A stretch of 20,167 bases of DNA from assembly GCA_025359005.1 (NCBI GenBank), contig JANYHP010000631.1, positions 1 through 20,167 of the forward strand, in the 5' to 3' direction. Positions 7,074-14,702 of the stretch are shown here, piece after piece. How positions within the stretch are numbered: position 1 is the first letter of the stretch; every line of letters begins with the position of its first letter. A program made the position numbers and the translations under genes. The stretch comes from Hyphomicrobiaceae bacterium. Its GTDB lineage: Bacteria > Pseudomonadota > Alphaproteobacteria > Rhizobiales > Hyphomicrobiaceae. The notes below the pieces were generated by a model. The model searched no databases, was not told the DNA's origin, and saw only the letters and a list, made by a program, of their open reading frames with translations.

Positions 7074-7670
7074 ATGAAACGCACTGCCACTATCGACCGC
7101 AAGACCAAGGAAACGCAGATCAAGGCGACCGTCGATCTCGACGGCACGGGCGCTTATGCGATCAAGACCGGCGTCGGCTTTCTCGATCACATGCTGGAGC
7201 AGTTGGCGCGGCATGCGCTGATCGACATCACGCTCGAAGCCAAGGGCGACCTGCACATCGATTTCCACCACACCACCGAAGACAGCGGCATCGTGCTCGG
7301 GCAAGCGGTTGCCAAGGCGCTCGGCGACAAGCAGGGCATCACCCGCTATGCCTCGATCGATCTGGCCATGGACGAGACCTTGACCCGCGCCGCCATCGAT
7401 GTCTCGGGCCGGCCCTATCTGATCTGGAACGTGACCTTCACGCAGCCGAAGATCGGCGACATGGACACGGAGCTGTTCCGCGAGTGGTTCCAGGCCTTCG
7501 CGCAGAACGCGGGCATCACGCTGCACATCACGTGCCTCTATGGCAGCAACAACCACCACATCGCCGAGACGTGCTTCAAGGCGTTGGCGCGCGCACTCCG
7601 GTCGGCCATCGCCATCGATCCGCGCCAAGCCGGCCGCGTGCCCTCGACCAAGGGCACGCTCAGCATCTGA
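7074..7670 (+). CDS. hisB: Imidazoleglycerol-phosphate dehydratase
   Basis: A 198-residue enzyme that dehydrates imidazole glycerol phosphate to imidazole acetol phosphate, the sixth step of histidine synthesis. It is the monofunctional form without the phosphatase domain fused in E. coli. The metal-binding histidines are in FLDHMLEQLARHA (36-48), DFHHTTEDSG (63-72) and SNNHHIAETCFKALARAL (158-175). The C-terminus PSTKGTLSI is typical. AGGA lies about 12 nt before the ATG. In many rhizobia hisB is followed by hisH, hisA and hisF. Here it is followed at 17 bp by a 13-bp inverted repeat and then by an unrelated convergent gene, so it appears to be a single-gene unit. Confidence 0.97.
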   Translation: MKRTATIDRKTKETQIKATVDLDGTGAYAIKTGVGFLDHMLEQLARHALIDITLEAKGDLHIDFHHTTEDSGIVLGQAVAKALGDKQGITRYASIDLAMDETLTRAAIDVSGRPYLIWNVTFTQPKIGDMDTELFREWFQAFAQNAGITLHITCLYGSNNHHIAETCFKALARALRSAIAIDPRQAGRVPSTKGTLSI

Positions 7671-7686
7671 CGTGACCGACGCTCGC

Positions 7687-7730
7687 GGATGCAGGTTGGG
7701 TCGCGCGAAGGCTTGATCCAACCTGCATCC
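7687..7730. repeat. Perfect 13-bp inverted repeat behind hisB (GGTTGG family)
   Basis: GGATGCAGGTTGG at 7687-7699 pairs perfectly with CCAACCTGCATCC at 7718-7730 around an 18-base loop. It begins 16 bp after the hisB stop and lies in the 111-bp space between convergent genes. The arm shares its GGTTGGG core with the palindromes at 13414-13448 and 17573-17726. It has no T-run, but being symmetric it could stall transcription from both sides. The terminator role is inference. Confidence 0.85.
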
Positions 7731-7781
7731 ACGACACGCCGGCTCTTCGTCGTGCGCAACGGCGCAACGACTGACGAACCC

Positions 7782-8084
7782 TCAGCCGTAGAAGCGGCAG
7801 TGGCGGACGCCGCGCGGGCCGATCCAGCAGCGGCGCTCATAGCGCCACTCGGCGCTCGGTGCGCAGGAACGCCAGGTTCCGTAGATCCCGTTGCGATGCC
7901 AGCCGCGATAGCGGCTCCACACGCAAGGGCCGTAGGGGCCGCGCACGTGTTCGACGGTCGATTGGTCAGCGGCCTGCGAACGCAGCAGATCGAGCGACGG
8001 CAGTGGCCCGGCGGACGCGGCCGACGCGCTCAATGCCATCCCTGCCGCGATCAGGGCCGCGGCGCCCAGTGCTTTAAAGCTCAT
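7782..8084 (-). CDS. Small secreted four-cysteine protein
   Basis: A 100-residue protein with a clear Sec signal peptide: MSFKALGAAALIAAGMALSA followed by SAASA, with likely cleavage after residue 25. The mature part of about 75 residues is rich in Trp, Arg and Tyr and has cysteines at 54, 74, 86 and 96 (GPCVW, RSCAP, RRCWI, RHCRF), which could form two disulfides in the periplasm. Similar short Gly/Trp/Arg/Cys secreted proteins are common in Hyphomicrobiales and have no known function. The start at 8084 is supported by GAGGAAA about 6 nt upstream; a longer reading frame to 8252 lacks such a site and would bury the signal peptide. Convergent with hisB. Confidence 0.75.
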   Translation of the reverse strand: MSFKALGAAALIAAGMALSASAASAGPLPSLDLLRSQAADQSTVEHVRGPYGPCVWSRYRGWHRNGIYGTWRSCAPSAEWRYERRCWIGPRGVRHCRFYG

Positions 8085-8440
8085 CGTTGGTTTCCTCTTT
8101 TGGTTTGATGCTGCCCGGCCATAACCGGTGTGCCCACACCCGCTATCCAAGCAGCCCGGTGATGAATAAAAGCGAAACGACGATGGTCTTCGCACGCATT
8201 CGAAAAAATATTTCGTTGCCCGGACCGCTGAAATGCGCCCGTTTCTGGGCATTAACGGGGATAGACACGCAGACCGTGCATGCTTCGTTCTTGCTGCGCG
8301 TGCGGCGGTGCTCGGTTTTCAGCATTGCCCGGTTCGCAAGCCCCCTGGGTAAACACCCAGGCGCGCACCCCTCACGGCGGTGTGCTATAGTTCTGCTACG
8401 GTCGGGTCGTGGCGTCAGGGCAGCGCGCCCGCCGCTCACT
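8085..8440. other. 356-bp intergenic region between the four-cysteine protein gene and hslU
   Basis: No gene is convincing here. On the minus strand an ATG at 8199 opens an 18-codon frame (MRAKTIVVSLLFITGLLG) ending at 8143. It looks like a bare signal peptide and could be a gene relic or an upstream peptide of the secreted protein that starts at 8084. CCTGGGT at 8344-8350 and ACCCAGG at 8355-8361 form a perfect seven-bp hairpin with an AAAC loop, next to a second imperfect stem (GCGCACC with GGTGTGC, about 8362-8390). Together these may mark the 3' end of hslU, though no T-run follows. Confidence 0.5.
8344..8361. terminator. Perfect 7-bp hairpin downstream of hslU
   Basis: CCTGGGT, AAAC loop, ACCCAGG. 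It lies 80 bp past the hslU stop in the direction of hslU transcription. It lacks the U-tract of a classical intrinsic terminator, so it may only stabilise a 3' end; the assignment is tentative. Confidence 0.35.
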
Positions 8441-9745
8441 TCACAAAATATACTTCGACAGATCGCGGTTCTTGGCGAGATCGCCCACGCGGCCGGTCAC
8501 GTAGGCCGCATCGATGGTGATCGTCTGGCCGCCGCGCTCGGACGCGTCGAACGACACCTCGTCGATCACGCGTTCCATAACCGTCATCAGCCGGCGCGCG
8601 CCGATGTTCTCGACCGTGCCGTTCACCTCGACCGCCACATCCGCCATGGCCGCCACCGCGTCGGCGGTGATGACGAGGGTGACGCCTTCGGTGGCCAATA
8701 GCGCGATGGTCTGGCGCACGAGGCTTGCCTCGGGCTCGGTCAGAATGCGCACGAAATCCTCGCGCGTCAGCGACTTCAACTCTACCCGGATCGGCAGCCG
8801 CCCCTGCAGCTCCGGCAGCAGGTCGGAGGGCTTGGACACATGGAAAGCGCCCGATGCAATGAACAGGATGTGGTCGGTTTTCACCGGGCCGTGCTTGGTC
8901 GAAACCGTGGTGCCCTCGATCAGCGGCAGCAGGTCGCGCTGCACGCCTTCTCGGCTGACGTCAGCGCCACCGCGCGTGCCCTCGCCACGGGCACAGATCT
9001 TGTCGATCTCGTCGAGGAACACGATGCCCGCGTTCTCGACGGACTTCACGGCCTCTTGCGTCAGCTGATCGCTGTCGACCAGCTTGTCGCTTTCCTCGGC
9101 CATCAGCAGCTCGTAGCTGTCACCGACCGTGGTGCGGCGCTTCTTCGTGCGGCCGCCAAAGGCTTTGCCCAGCATGTCCTGGATGTTGACCATGCCTACC
9201 TGCCCGCCCGGCACGTCGAAGGTGGGGAACGGCGAGCCGGCATCGGCGACCTCGACGTCGATTTCGGCGTGCGCCAACTCGCCGGCGCGCAGGCGCTTGC
9301 GGAAATTTTCGCGCGTTTCCGGTTTGGCGCTGGCGCCGACGAGCGCATCGAGCACGCGCTCCTCGGCGTTCTTTTCCGCCTTGGCTTTCACCTCGCGGCG
9401 CTTCTGGGTGCGGGCGAGGCTAATGCCCACTTCCACGAGATCGCGCACGATGCTGTCCACGTCGCGGCCGACGTAGCCGACCTCGGTGAACTTGGTGGCC
9501 TCCACCTTGAGGAACGGCGCGCCGGCCAGCTTGGCCAAGCGGCGGGCAATCTCGGTTTTGCCGCACCCGGTCGGGCCGATCATCAGGATATTCTTTGGCA
9601 TCACCTCGTCGCGCAGATCGCCGCTCAATTGCTGCCGCCGCCAGCGGTTGCGAAGGGCGATGGCGACTGCGCGTTTGGCGTCGCCCTGACCGACGATATA
9701 GCGATCGAGCTCGGAGACGATTTCGCGGGGGGAGAAGTTGGTCAT
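8441..9745 (-). CDS. hslU: ATP-dependent protease ATPase subunit HslU (ClpY)
   Basis: A 434-residue AAA+ unfoldase that recognises, unfolds and feeds substrates to HslV. The N-terminus FSPREIVSELDRYIVGQ is typical. Walker A is GPTGCGKT at 57-64, the pore loop GYVGRD is at 90-95, and Walker B IVFLDEID is at 241-248. The intermediate I-domain lies roughly between 110 and 235. The RLPIRVELKSL segment and the C-terminal DLSKYIL, which docks into HslV, are present. The gene starts within the ATGA overlap with the upstream membrane-protein gene, so translation is probably coupled. It is separated from hslV by the oppositely oriented hisB and a secreted-protein gene, although HslU and HslV must assemble in fixed ratio. 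Confidence 0.97.
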   Translation of the reverse strand: MTNFSPREIVSELDRYIVGQGDAKRAVAIALRNRWRRQQLSGDLRDEVMPKNILMIGPTGCGKTEIARRLAKLAGAPFLKVEATKFTEVGYVGRDVDSIVRDLVEVGISLARTQKRREVKAKAEKNAEERVLDALVGASAKPETRENFRKRLRAGELAHAEIDVEVADAGSPFPTFDVPGGQVGMVNIQDMLGKAFGGRTKKRRTTVGDSYELLMAEESDKLVDSDQLTQEAVKSVENAGIVFLDEIDKICARGEGTRGGADVSREGVQRDLLPLIEGTTVSTKHGPVKTDHILFIASGAFHVSKPSDLLPELQGRLPIRVELKSLTREDFVRILTEPEASLVRQTIALLATEGVTLVITADAVAAMADVAVEVNGTVENIGARRLMTVMERVIDEVSFDASERGGQTITIDAAYVTGRVGDLAKNRDLSKYIL

Positions 9746-10797
9746 GCCTGTACCGGTGGAAGTTTGGCGAGCCAGCCTTGGCCGTGAAATGGGGAGAGGA
9801 TGAGGCGTCGTGCGGGGTGCCAGCCCATGCCGATGACAAGAACGACAACGCCCAAGACGATCAGGCTCGCGAATGCAGAACCGCCGAGCAGTTGCGATGC
9901 CGTCGACACGACATAGCCAACGGCTGCCAGCAAATAACTCAACGACGACACGATCAGCGCGCGGCGATCGATGGCGAGTGCCACGATCGTCATTCCGGCG
10001 ATGAGCGCGACAGTCAGCCCCGACCCCGCGCCGGTTTTGGCCAGCGCCGAACCGCCGAAAATCGACAGCAGCGAATGGACAACCAGGGGGGCTGCGGCGA
10101 GATGCAACCAGAAACCGCAATCGGCATTGCGGGTGCGGCGCAGGGGATCGGAGGTGTCGTACCACATGGCGGCGGCGAACAGGAGCGCGCCGAAGATCAG
10201 ACCGAGGATATGTGGAATGGCCGCTGTCTGTTCCCATCCGAAGAGGAGGATGACAGCCTGCACACCGGCGATGCCAAGGCCGAGGGCGAGCGGCAGCAGC
10301 GCAAACGGCAGTCGGAACCGCGCGTAATAGATCGCATTCGTCATCGCGACCGCGCCGGCTCCTGACATCACAGTCCTGACCGGGACTTTGACCAGTCCGC
10401 CGATCGTGCCGGCTTCGCCCGATGCATCCCCGAGCTGCGTGCCGTACCATGCGCCGATATACGCTGCGGCCAACGCCATGCCGATCACCGCAATGATGCC
10501 CGGCAACACCGCTTTGCGGCGCACGTTGAGGATTTCTGAGATGATCCACAGCACCGGAAACGTCGCGTAAACTGCCGGCGCGACTGCCCTGCCGGGGGTG
10601 CCCCACTGCGATATCAGCGCCAGTGTTATGAGGGCCGTTCCAAGCGCCAGCATCACATCGTTGAAACCACGTGTGACGCGTGGGGTTTCGCTGTCGAGCG
10701 GAGGCGCGGTGCCGGCACGTTGGCGCAACGCCGCCTGTTGTTCGGCGCTGATGACACCCGCCTTCACCGCCGCATCCAGGTCTTCGTTTTTCAGCAT
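9742..10797 (-). CDS. Polytopic membrane protein, DUF2157-like
   Basis: A 351-residue inner-membrane protein. The first 45 residues are soluble (MLKNEDLDAAVKAGVISAEQ, then QAALRQRAG) and match the N-terminal pattern of DUF2157-type proteins. About ten hydrophobic segments follow between 60 and 330. No catalytic motif is visible and the function is unknown. The ATG at 10797 has GGAG about 6 nt upstream; a start 18 codons earlier is in frame but lacks this. Its TGA overlaps the hslU ATG as ATGA, so the two genes form a translationally coupled pair. A membrane-quality-control link to HslVU is a possible inference, not shown. Confidence 0.8.
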   Translation of the reverse strand: MLKNEDLDAAVKAGVISAEQQAALRQRAGTAPPLDSETPRVTRGFNDVMLALGTALITLALISQWGTPGRAVAPAVYATFPVLWIISEILNVRRKAVLPGIIAVIGMALAAAYIGAWYGTQLGDASGEAGTIGGLVKVPVRTVMSGAGAVAMTNAIYYARFRLPFALLPLALGLGIAGVQAVILLFGWEQTAAIPHILGLIFGALLFAAAMWYDTSDPLRRTRNADCGFWLHLAAAPLVVHSLLSIFGGSALAKTGAGSGLTVALIAGMTIVALAIDRRALIVSSLSYLLAAVGYVVSTASQLLGGSAFASLIVLGVVVLVIGMGWHPARRLILSPFHGQGWLAKLPPVQA

Positions 10798-11021
10798 GGA
10801 TGCTCCACGGTCAATCAGGCGGTCAAACCCATAGCACAATGCCGCCGACACCCTATGACGCGCGGGGCATCACCCTCACTTTGCTGTCCCGGCGGAGCGC
10901 GGGCCGGGAGCAACCCATTTGCATGTGAACACCAGCACCGAAGTCCTGGTGCCGACGGCGATGGGACTGCCAGGGTATCAGAGATTAAACGTGCGTACCG
11001 CGGGTCGTCGTTTCTGCAATC

Positions 11022-11051
11022 GCGGGCGCACGTGACTATGGTCACGCCCGC
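11022..11051. other. Bulged GC-rich hairpin between the MaoC gene and the DUF2157-like gene
   Basis: GCGGGC (11022-11027) pairs with GCCCGC (11046-11051), and GTGAC (11032-11036) with GTCAC (11041-11045), around a TATG loop; the left arm carries a four-base bulge. It starts 12 bp past the MaoC stop. No T-run follows on either strand. It may act as a 3'-end stem separating the fatty-acid pair from the downstream hslU unit. The rest of the 265-bp gap shows nothing I can name. Confidence 0.45.
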
Positions 11052-11062
11052 GGCGGGTGCCC

Positions 11063-11530
11063 TCACGCCGGAAACAACAGCGCCAGCGAATGGGCCATGA
11101 ACGCCGGCTTGTCGTGCATCTTGCCGTCGGCGCCTTGCACTTCGACGATGCAGTTGCGCGTCATCAGGCTGCCGCCGTTCTTCTCTTCGATCTTGATGAC
11201 GGTCGACCGGAGACGAATTTTCGCGCCCGCCGGAACCGCGCCCGTGAAGCGCAACTTATCGAGGCCGTAATTGAGCGCGCGCCCGACGCCCGTCACTTGC
11301 AGCACATCCATCGACATCGATGGCAGCAGCGACAGCGTGAGAAACCCGTGCGCGATTGTGCCGCCGATTTCCGCCTTCGCGCGGGGCACATCGACGTGGA
11401 TCCATTGGTGATCGCCCGTCGCATCCGCGAACGCGTCGATCAGGTCCTGGTCGACGGTGATCCACTTCGACGGCTCCAGCTCTTTGTTGAGCAACGTGCC
11501 AAGTTCCTTGTAATCGACGACGTGCGGCAT
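11063..11530 (-). CDS. MaoC-like (R)-specific enoyl-CoA hydratase
   Basis: A 155-residue single-hotdog protein of the MaoC/NodN type, expected to add water to trans-2-enoyl-CoA to give (3R)-hydroxyacyl-CoA. The hydratase motif is ADATGDHQWIHVD (35-47), with the catalytic pair D40 and H45 spaced as in known (R)-hydratases, followed by AHGFLTLSLLP (60-70). AGGAA lies about 10 nt before the ATG. It starts 41 bp after the SDR gene on the same strand. Together the two polypeptides reproduce the dehydrogenase and hydratase domains that are fused in eukaryotic peroxisomal MFE-2. The true substrate (fatty, aromatic or other acyl-CoA) cannot be told. Confidence 0.9.
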   Translation of the reverse strand: MPHVVDYKELGTLLNKELEPSKWITVDQDLIDAFADATGDHQWIHVDVPRAKAEIGGTIAHGFLTLSLLPSMSMDVLQVTGVGRALNYGLDKLRFTGAVPAGAKIRLRSTVIKIEEKNGGSLMTRNCIVEVQGADGKMHDKPAFMAHSLALLFPA

Positions 11531-11571
11531 TGGTGTCGGTTCCTGTTGGTGTGCGTGAGGTGGTGTTGAGA

Positions 11572-12483
11572 TCAGGCGCCCGACTTGACGCCGCGCTTGG
11601 CGAGTTCGTTGGCGCCCTGGTCGGCGGCCGAGCGCGGCAGGGTGTCGCCGTCGCGGTTGGAAATCTCGCCGAAGCGTGCGGCGATCTGCTCGGGCGTATC
11701 CGGCGCGTGTCCGAGGTGGACGCCCTGCGTCATCGCGATGTGGGTGACGGCGAACGTGCCGGCGCCGGCATTCATGATGCACCGTGTCGGCGCCGCATCG
11801 GAGACGAGATAGACAGCAGCCGGCGTCACATACTCGGCCTTGAAATGATCCTGCATGTCGCCGGCGAGAATGTCGCTGGTCATGCGCGTCGTGGCCGTCG
11901 GTGCGAGGCAATTGACATGGATATTGTTCTTGGCGCCTTCGATCGACAGTGTCTGCATCAGGCCAACCACCGCTGTCTTGGCCGCGCCATAGTTCGCCTG
12001 GCCGAAATTGCCGAACAACCCGGACGACGACGTGGTCATCAGGATGCGACCATAGTTCTGGGTGCGCATGGGCTCCCACACGGCCTTGGCGCAGAGCGCG
12101 CTCCCCATCAAGTGCACGTCCACAACGCTACGGAACTCGTCCATGGTCATCTTGGCGAAGCTCTTGTCGCGCAGGATGCCGGCATTGTTGATCAGGATGT
12201 CGACGCGGCCGAACTTCGACAACGCCTCCGCCACCATCGCCTCCACCGCCGCGCTGTCGCTGACCGATGCGCCGTTGGCGAGGCCCTTACCCCCGGCCTT
12301 GACGATCTCGGCGACCACGCTTTCCGCGGCCGACAGCGAGTGGCCTGAGCCGTCGCGCGCGCCGCCGAGATCATTGACGACCACCGTCGCGCCGCGGGCG
12401 GCAAGTGCCAGCGCGTGCTGGCGGCCGAGGCCGTTGCCGGCGCCGGTGACAATGGCGACGCGGCCGTCGAAGCGAAGGGTCAT
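11572..12483 (-). CDS. Short-chain dehydrogenase, MFE-2 (3R)-hydroxyacyl-CoA dehydrogenase-like
   Basis: A 303-residue classical SDR. The cofactor motif TGAGNGLG is at 13-20, NNAGILRDKSF at 99-109, the catalytic serine in TSSSGLFGN (151-159), and the Y165-xxx-K169 pair in NYGAAKT. VNDLGGARDGSG (37-48) after strand 2 and NNAGILRDKSF are typical of the dehydrogenase domain of multifunctional enzyme type 2, which oxidises (3R)-hydroxyacyl-CoA with NAD. The protein is about 50 residues longer than minimal SDRs; the extra C-terminal part (about 250-303) corresponds to the segment after the SDR core in MFE-2. The next gene encodes the matching MaoC hydratase. No obvious ribosome-binding site precedes the ATG. 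Confidence 0.92.
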   Translation of the reverse strand: MTLRFDGRVAIVTGAGNGLGRQHALALAARGATVVVNDLGGARDGSGHSLSAAESVVAEIVKAGGKGLANGASVSDSAAVEAMVAEALSKFGRVDILINNAGILRDKSFAKMTMDEFRSVVDVHLMGSALCAKAVWEPMRTQNYGRILMTTSSSGLFGNFGQANYGAAKTAVVGLMQTLSIEGAKNNIHVNCLAPTATTRMTSDILAGDMQDHFKAEYVTPAAVYLVSDAAPTRCIMNAGAGTFAVTHIAMTQGVHLGHAPDTPEQIAARFGEISNRDGDTLPRSAADQGANELAKRGVKSGA

Positions 12484-12581
12484 GGTGGGGGCTCGCAGGA
12501 AAAGAGGACGTGGGGTCGGCGCCGAGCCAGTGCATCTGGCCGTCCGTGGGCTTCATGGCATTCATGACGGGCCCTTCGCAA

Positions 12582-12609
12582 TTGAGAACTGCGTGATATG
12601 CGCTACTGT
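12582..12609 (+). promoter_or_regulatory. Possible sigma70-type promoter of the histidine phosphatase gene
   Basis: TTGAGA at 12582-12587 and TACTGT at 12604-12609 are separated by 16 bp, with ATAT in the spacer. They lie 72 bp before the GTG start, in the 197-bp region between divergent genes. Judged by eye only. Confidence 0.35.
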
Positions 12610-12680
12610 CGATCCTGCCATCATGAAAAGGCGTTGACGGTCCTAACCGCCTCGCGCCGCACTATCCCGAGAGGTCGTCC

Positions 12681-13373
12681 GTGCACCATCCCAGTCTACG
12701 CCGTGCGATGCGTCGAGCTGTCGCCATAACCGTACTCGGCCTCTGGTCGGGTGGCGCTTATGCCGCATCGCCAAAGACGGCCCCGGTTGCGCCAGCCACC
12801 GGCGCAACCGCCACCACCCCGACCGTGCAACGGATCGTCCTGATGCGCCATGGTGAGAAGCCGGAGGCCGGGCTCGGCCAGCTCGCCTGCCGCGGTCTGG
12901 CCCGTGCCATCGCCTTGCCCGATGTCATCATCGCCAAGTTCGGCACGCCGCAGCTGCTGCTGGCGCCCAATCCGTCCAAGCGCAAGGACGACCTCGGCAA
13001 GCCCTACGACTATATCCGTCCGCTCGCCACCATCGAGCCGCTGGCCGTCCGCGTCGGCCTGCCGGTCGACGTGCAATACGGGTTCACCGACATTGCCGGC
13101 GCGGCGCGCGTACTGGCTGCCCCCCGATATGCATCGTCACTGGCGGTTGTCGCCTGGGAGCACAAGCTGGCGGTCGAACTCGGCCGCCTGCTGCTCAAAC
13201 GCCACGGCGGCGATGCAAAGGCGCCAGAGCCGTGGAAGGGCGACGACTTCGACCGCCTCGACGTGATCGAGATCACCCGCGCGCCCGGCAAGCCGCCCGT
13301 CGCCACCTACCGCCGCGACGCCGAGGGTCTCAACGGCATCCCCGGCGCCTGTCCGAAGCCACCTGCGCACTAA
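12681..13373 (+). CDS. Periplasmic histidine phosphatase superfamily protein
   Basis: A 230-residue protein with a Sec signal peptide (basic HHPSLRRAMRRAV, hydrophobic ITVLGLWSGG, cleavage likely after AYA at residue 28). A Thr/Pro/Ala linker follows. The catalytic motif IVLMRHGEKPE is at 52-62, where H57 should be phosphorylated, and AWEH at 158-161 supplies the second histidine. LLAPNPSKRKDD (93-104) corresponds to the region after the second arginine of branch 1 enzymes. The substrate is unknown. The start is a GTG at 12681 with GAGAGG 6 nt upstream; no in-frame ATG would preserve the signal peptide. It is divergent from the SDR gene and convergent with the eight-cysteine protein gene. Confidence 0.87.
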   Translation: MHHPSLRRAMRRAVAITVLGLWSGGAYAASPKTAPVAPATGATATTPTVQRIVLMRHGEKPEAGLGQLACRGLARAIALPDVIIAKFGTPQLLLAPNPSKRKDDLGKPYDYIRPLATIEPLAVRVGLPVDVQYGFTDIAGAARVLAAPRYASSLAVVAWEHKLAVELGRLLLKRHGGDAKAPEPWKGDDFDRLDVIEITRAPGKPPVATYRRDAEGLNGIPGACPKPPAH

Positions 13374-13413
13374 GTCCGGCACGTCGCATGTAGGCGCGGG
13401 AGTTGCCAGCCAT

Positions 13414-13448
13414 GTTGGGTTACGCCGCAAAAATGCGCCGAACCCAAC
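13414..13448. repeat. Palindrome with GTTGGGTT/AACCCAAC arms
   Basis: GTTGGGTT at 13414-13421 pairs with AACCCAAC at 13441-13448, with a further GC-rich inner stem (CGC with GCG) around a run of five A. It lies 40 bp past the histidine phosphatase stop and before the convergent gene ending at 13515. The arms match the inner palindrome of the longer element at 17573-17726, so this looks like a reduced copy. Confidence 0.8.
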
Positions 13449-13514
13449 CTGCATTTTGCATTTGCGATCGATCTACGACGGAAGGTTGGCGCGATCAGCC
13501 CGCCGTCTGCCACC

Positions 13515-13793
13515 TTATCCGCCCCAGCTGCAGCTCATCTTCTGGCATGGCCCGCGCAACGCCCCGATCTGGCAGCGCGACGCTACCAGCCGGCACGTGC
13601 GGCACGTGTACGACGACAGGCAACCGCGCACCGCACCGCTGCGCGAGAAGTTGCACGTCCGCACCGTTTGACAGTCGCGGCCCTGATTGGCCAACCCAGG
13701 CGCCGTCTGCGCCGAGGCCCCGGTCAGCGCCAAACCAGCAACAAGCGCGCCGGCAAAGCCGACCATTGCGAACATCGAGCGCGTCGTACCCAT
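13515..13793 (-). CDS. Small secreted eight-cysteine protein
   Basis: A 92-residue protein. The signal peptide is MGTTRSMFAMVGFAGALVAG followed by LALTGASA, with cleavage likely after residue 28. The mature 64 residues hold eight cysteines at 41, 47, 58, 64, 67, 74, 83 and 88, including SYTCRTCRLV, enough for four disulfides. It should be a compact oxidised periplasmic or exported protein; no function is known to me, though similar Cys-rich proteins occur in Hyphomicrobiales. The start at 13793 is supported by GGAG about 9 nt upstream. The next upstream gene on this strand, the nitroreductase, ends 93 bp away, so co-transcription is possible. Confidence 0.72.
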   Translation of the reverse strand: MGTTRSMFAMVGFAGALVAGLALTGASAQTAPGLANQGRDCQTVRTCNFSRSGAVRGCLSSYTCRTCRLVASRCQIGALRGPCQKMSCSWGG

Positions 13794-13886
13794 GGCGATA
13801 GTCTCCAGAGCCATCCAATCCGGCCAGACTTGCCGAGAACGCCGCCCACCGCAATGGCCGGCGCTGCAATGGCACCCCCGCGCCGC

Positions 13887-14702
13887 TCAGTCGAGCTTGC
13901 GGCCGGGGTTGGCGATGGGGGTGGTGTAGGCGTCGCGCCACGGGCCCAGGCGCTTGTCTGCGTCTTCCCAGGCGTTGGCGTCTTCGACACCGCGGTACAT
14001 GGCGAACTGGCGGACACCCTCGACGTAGTGGTCGATCATTCCCTGCGGCCGGAACTTCTCCGGCTCGTAGCGGTTCCAGTGCACCATCTGGGCAAGCGGC
14101 CGGCGGTATCGCTGCGCCACATCTTTCTCGGGCACGCCGACGGGTATGGTTCCGACCGCCCGCAGCGCCGCCGGATAGCCAAGCAGCGCACGCAGGTCAG
14201 CGTTCGTCTGGTCTTCGCCGCCGCCCGACAACCATGCCGACGTCAGCCCCTGTGCGGTCACCGCCAGCTGGATGTTCTGCACGACCGCCCCGATCGAGGC
14301 GAGCAGGATGCGCTCGTTGTTGGCCGCGTATTCGTCGGCCCACGCAGCCGTCGTCGCCTTGGGGAACGCCGCTGTCCAGCGCTCATCCGCCAACACGATG
14401 AAGATCGCCACGGTGTTGGCCATGTAAGACTTCTTGACCGCCGGAAATCCCTTGGCGTGGTCGATCAGCCGGTTCGATTGGGCGAGAAATACATCGAGCA
14501 CTTTCTCGCGCACGCCGGCATCGTCGACGATCACCACATCGAAGCATTGCGAGTTGGCCCCCGTCGGCGCCCATCGCGCGGCTTCCGCGATGTCGAGCAG
14601 CACGTCGCGGGCAACACTGCGCCCGCCAGCAAAGCGCCGGACGCTGCGCCGCCGCCGCACAACCTGCATCAAGCGTTGGAAATCATCCGCTGGTGTCGAC
14701 AT
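13887..14702 (-). CDS. Nitroreductase-family FMN oxidoreductase
   Basis: A 271-residue protein. The FMN-phosphate-binding N-terminus is RRRRSVRRFAGG (16-27), followed by ARDVLLDIAEAARWAPTGAN and SQ, the hallmark of the family. The second flavin region is IGAVVQNIQLAVTAQGLTSA with a downstream GGG. Members use NAD(P)H to reduce nitro compounds, quinones or flavin, and some have other roles; the substrate is unknown. The C-terminal 70 residues (RYRRPLAQMVHWNRYEPEK onward) are an extension beyond the minimal fold. The start at 14702 has GGGAG about 8 nt upstream; in-frame sequence further upstream is interrupted by low-complexity and repeat DNA. Confidence 0.88.
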   Translation of the reverse strand: MSTPADDFQRLMQVVRRRRSVRRFAGGRSVARDVLLDIAEAARWAPTGANSQCFDVVIVDDAGVREKVLDVFLAQSNRLIDHAKGFPAVKKSYMANTVAIFIVLADERWTAAFPKATTAAWADEYAANNERILLASIGAVVQNIQLAVTAQGLTSAWLSGGGEDQTNADLRALLGYPAALRAVGTIPVGVPEKDVAQRYRRPLAQMVHWNRYEPEKFRPQGMIDHYVEGVRQFAMYRGVEDANAWEDADKRLGPWRDAYTTPIANPGRKLD

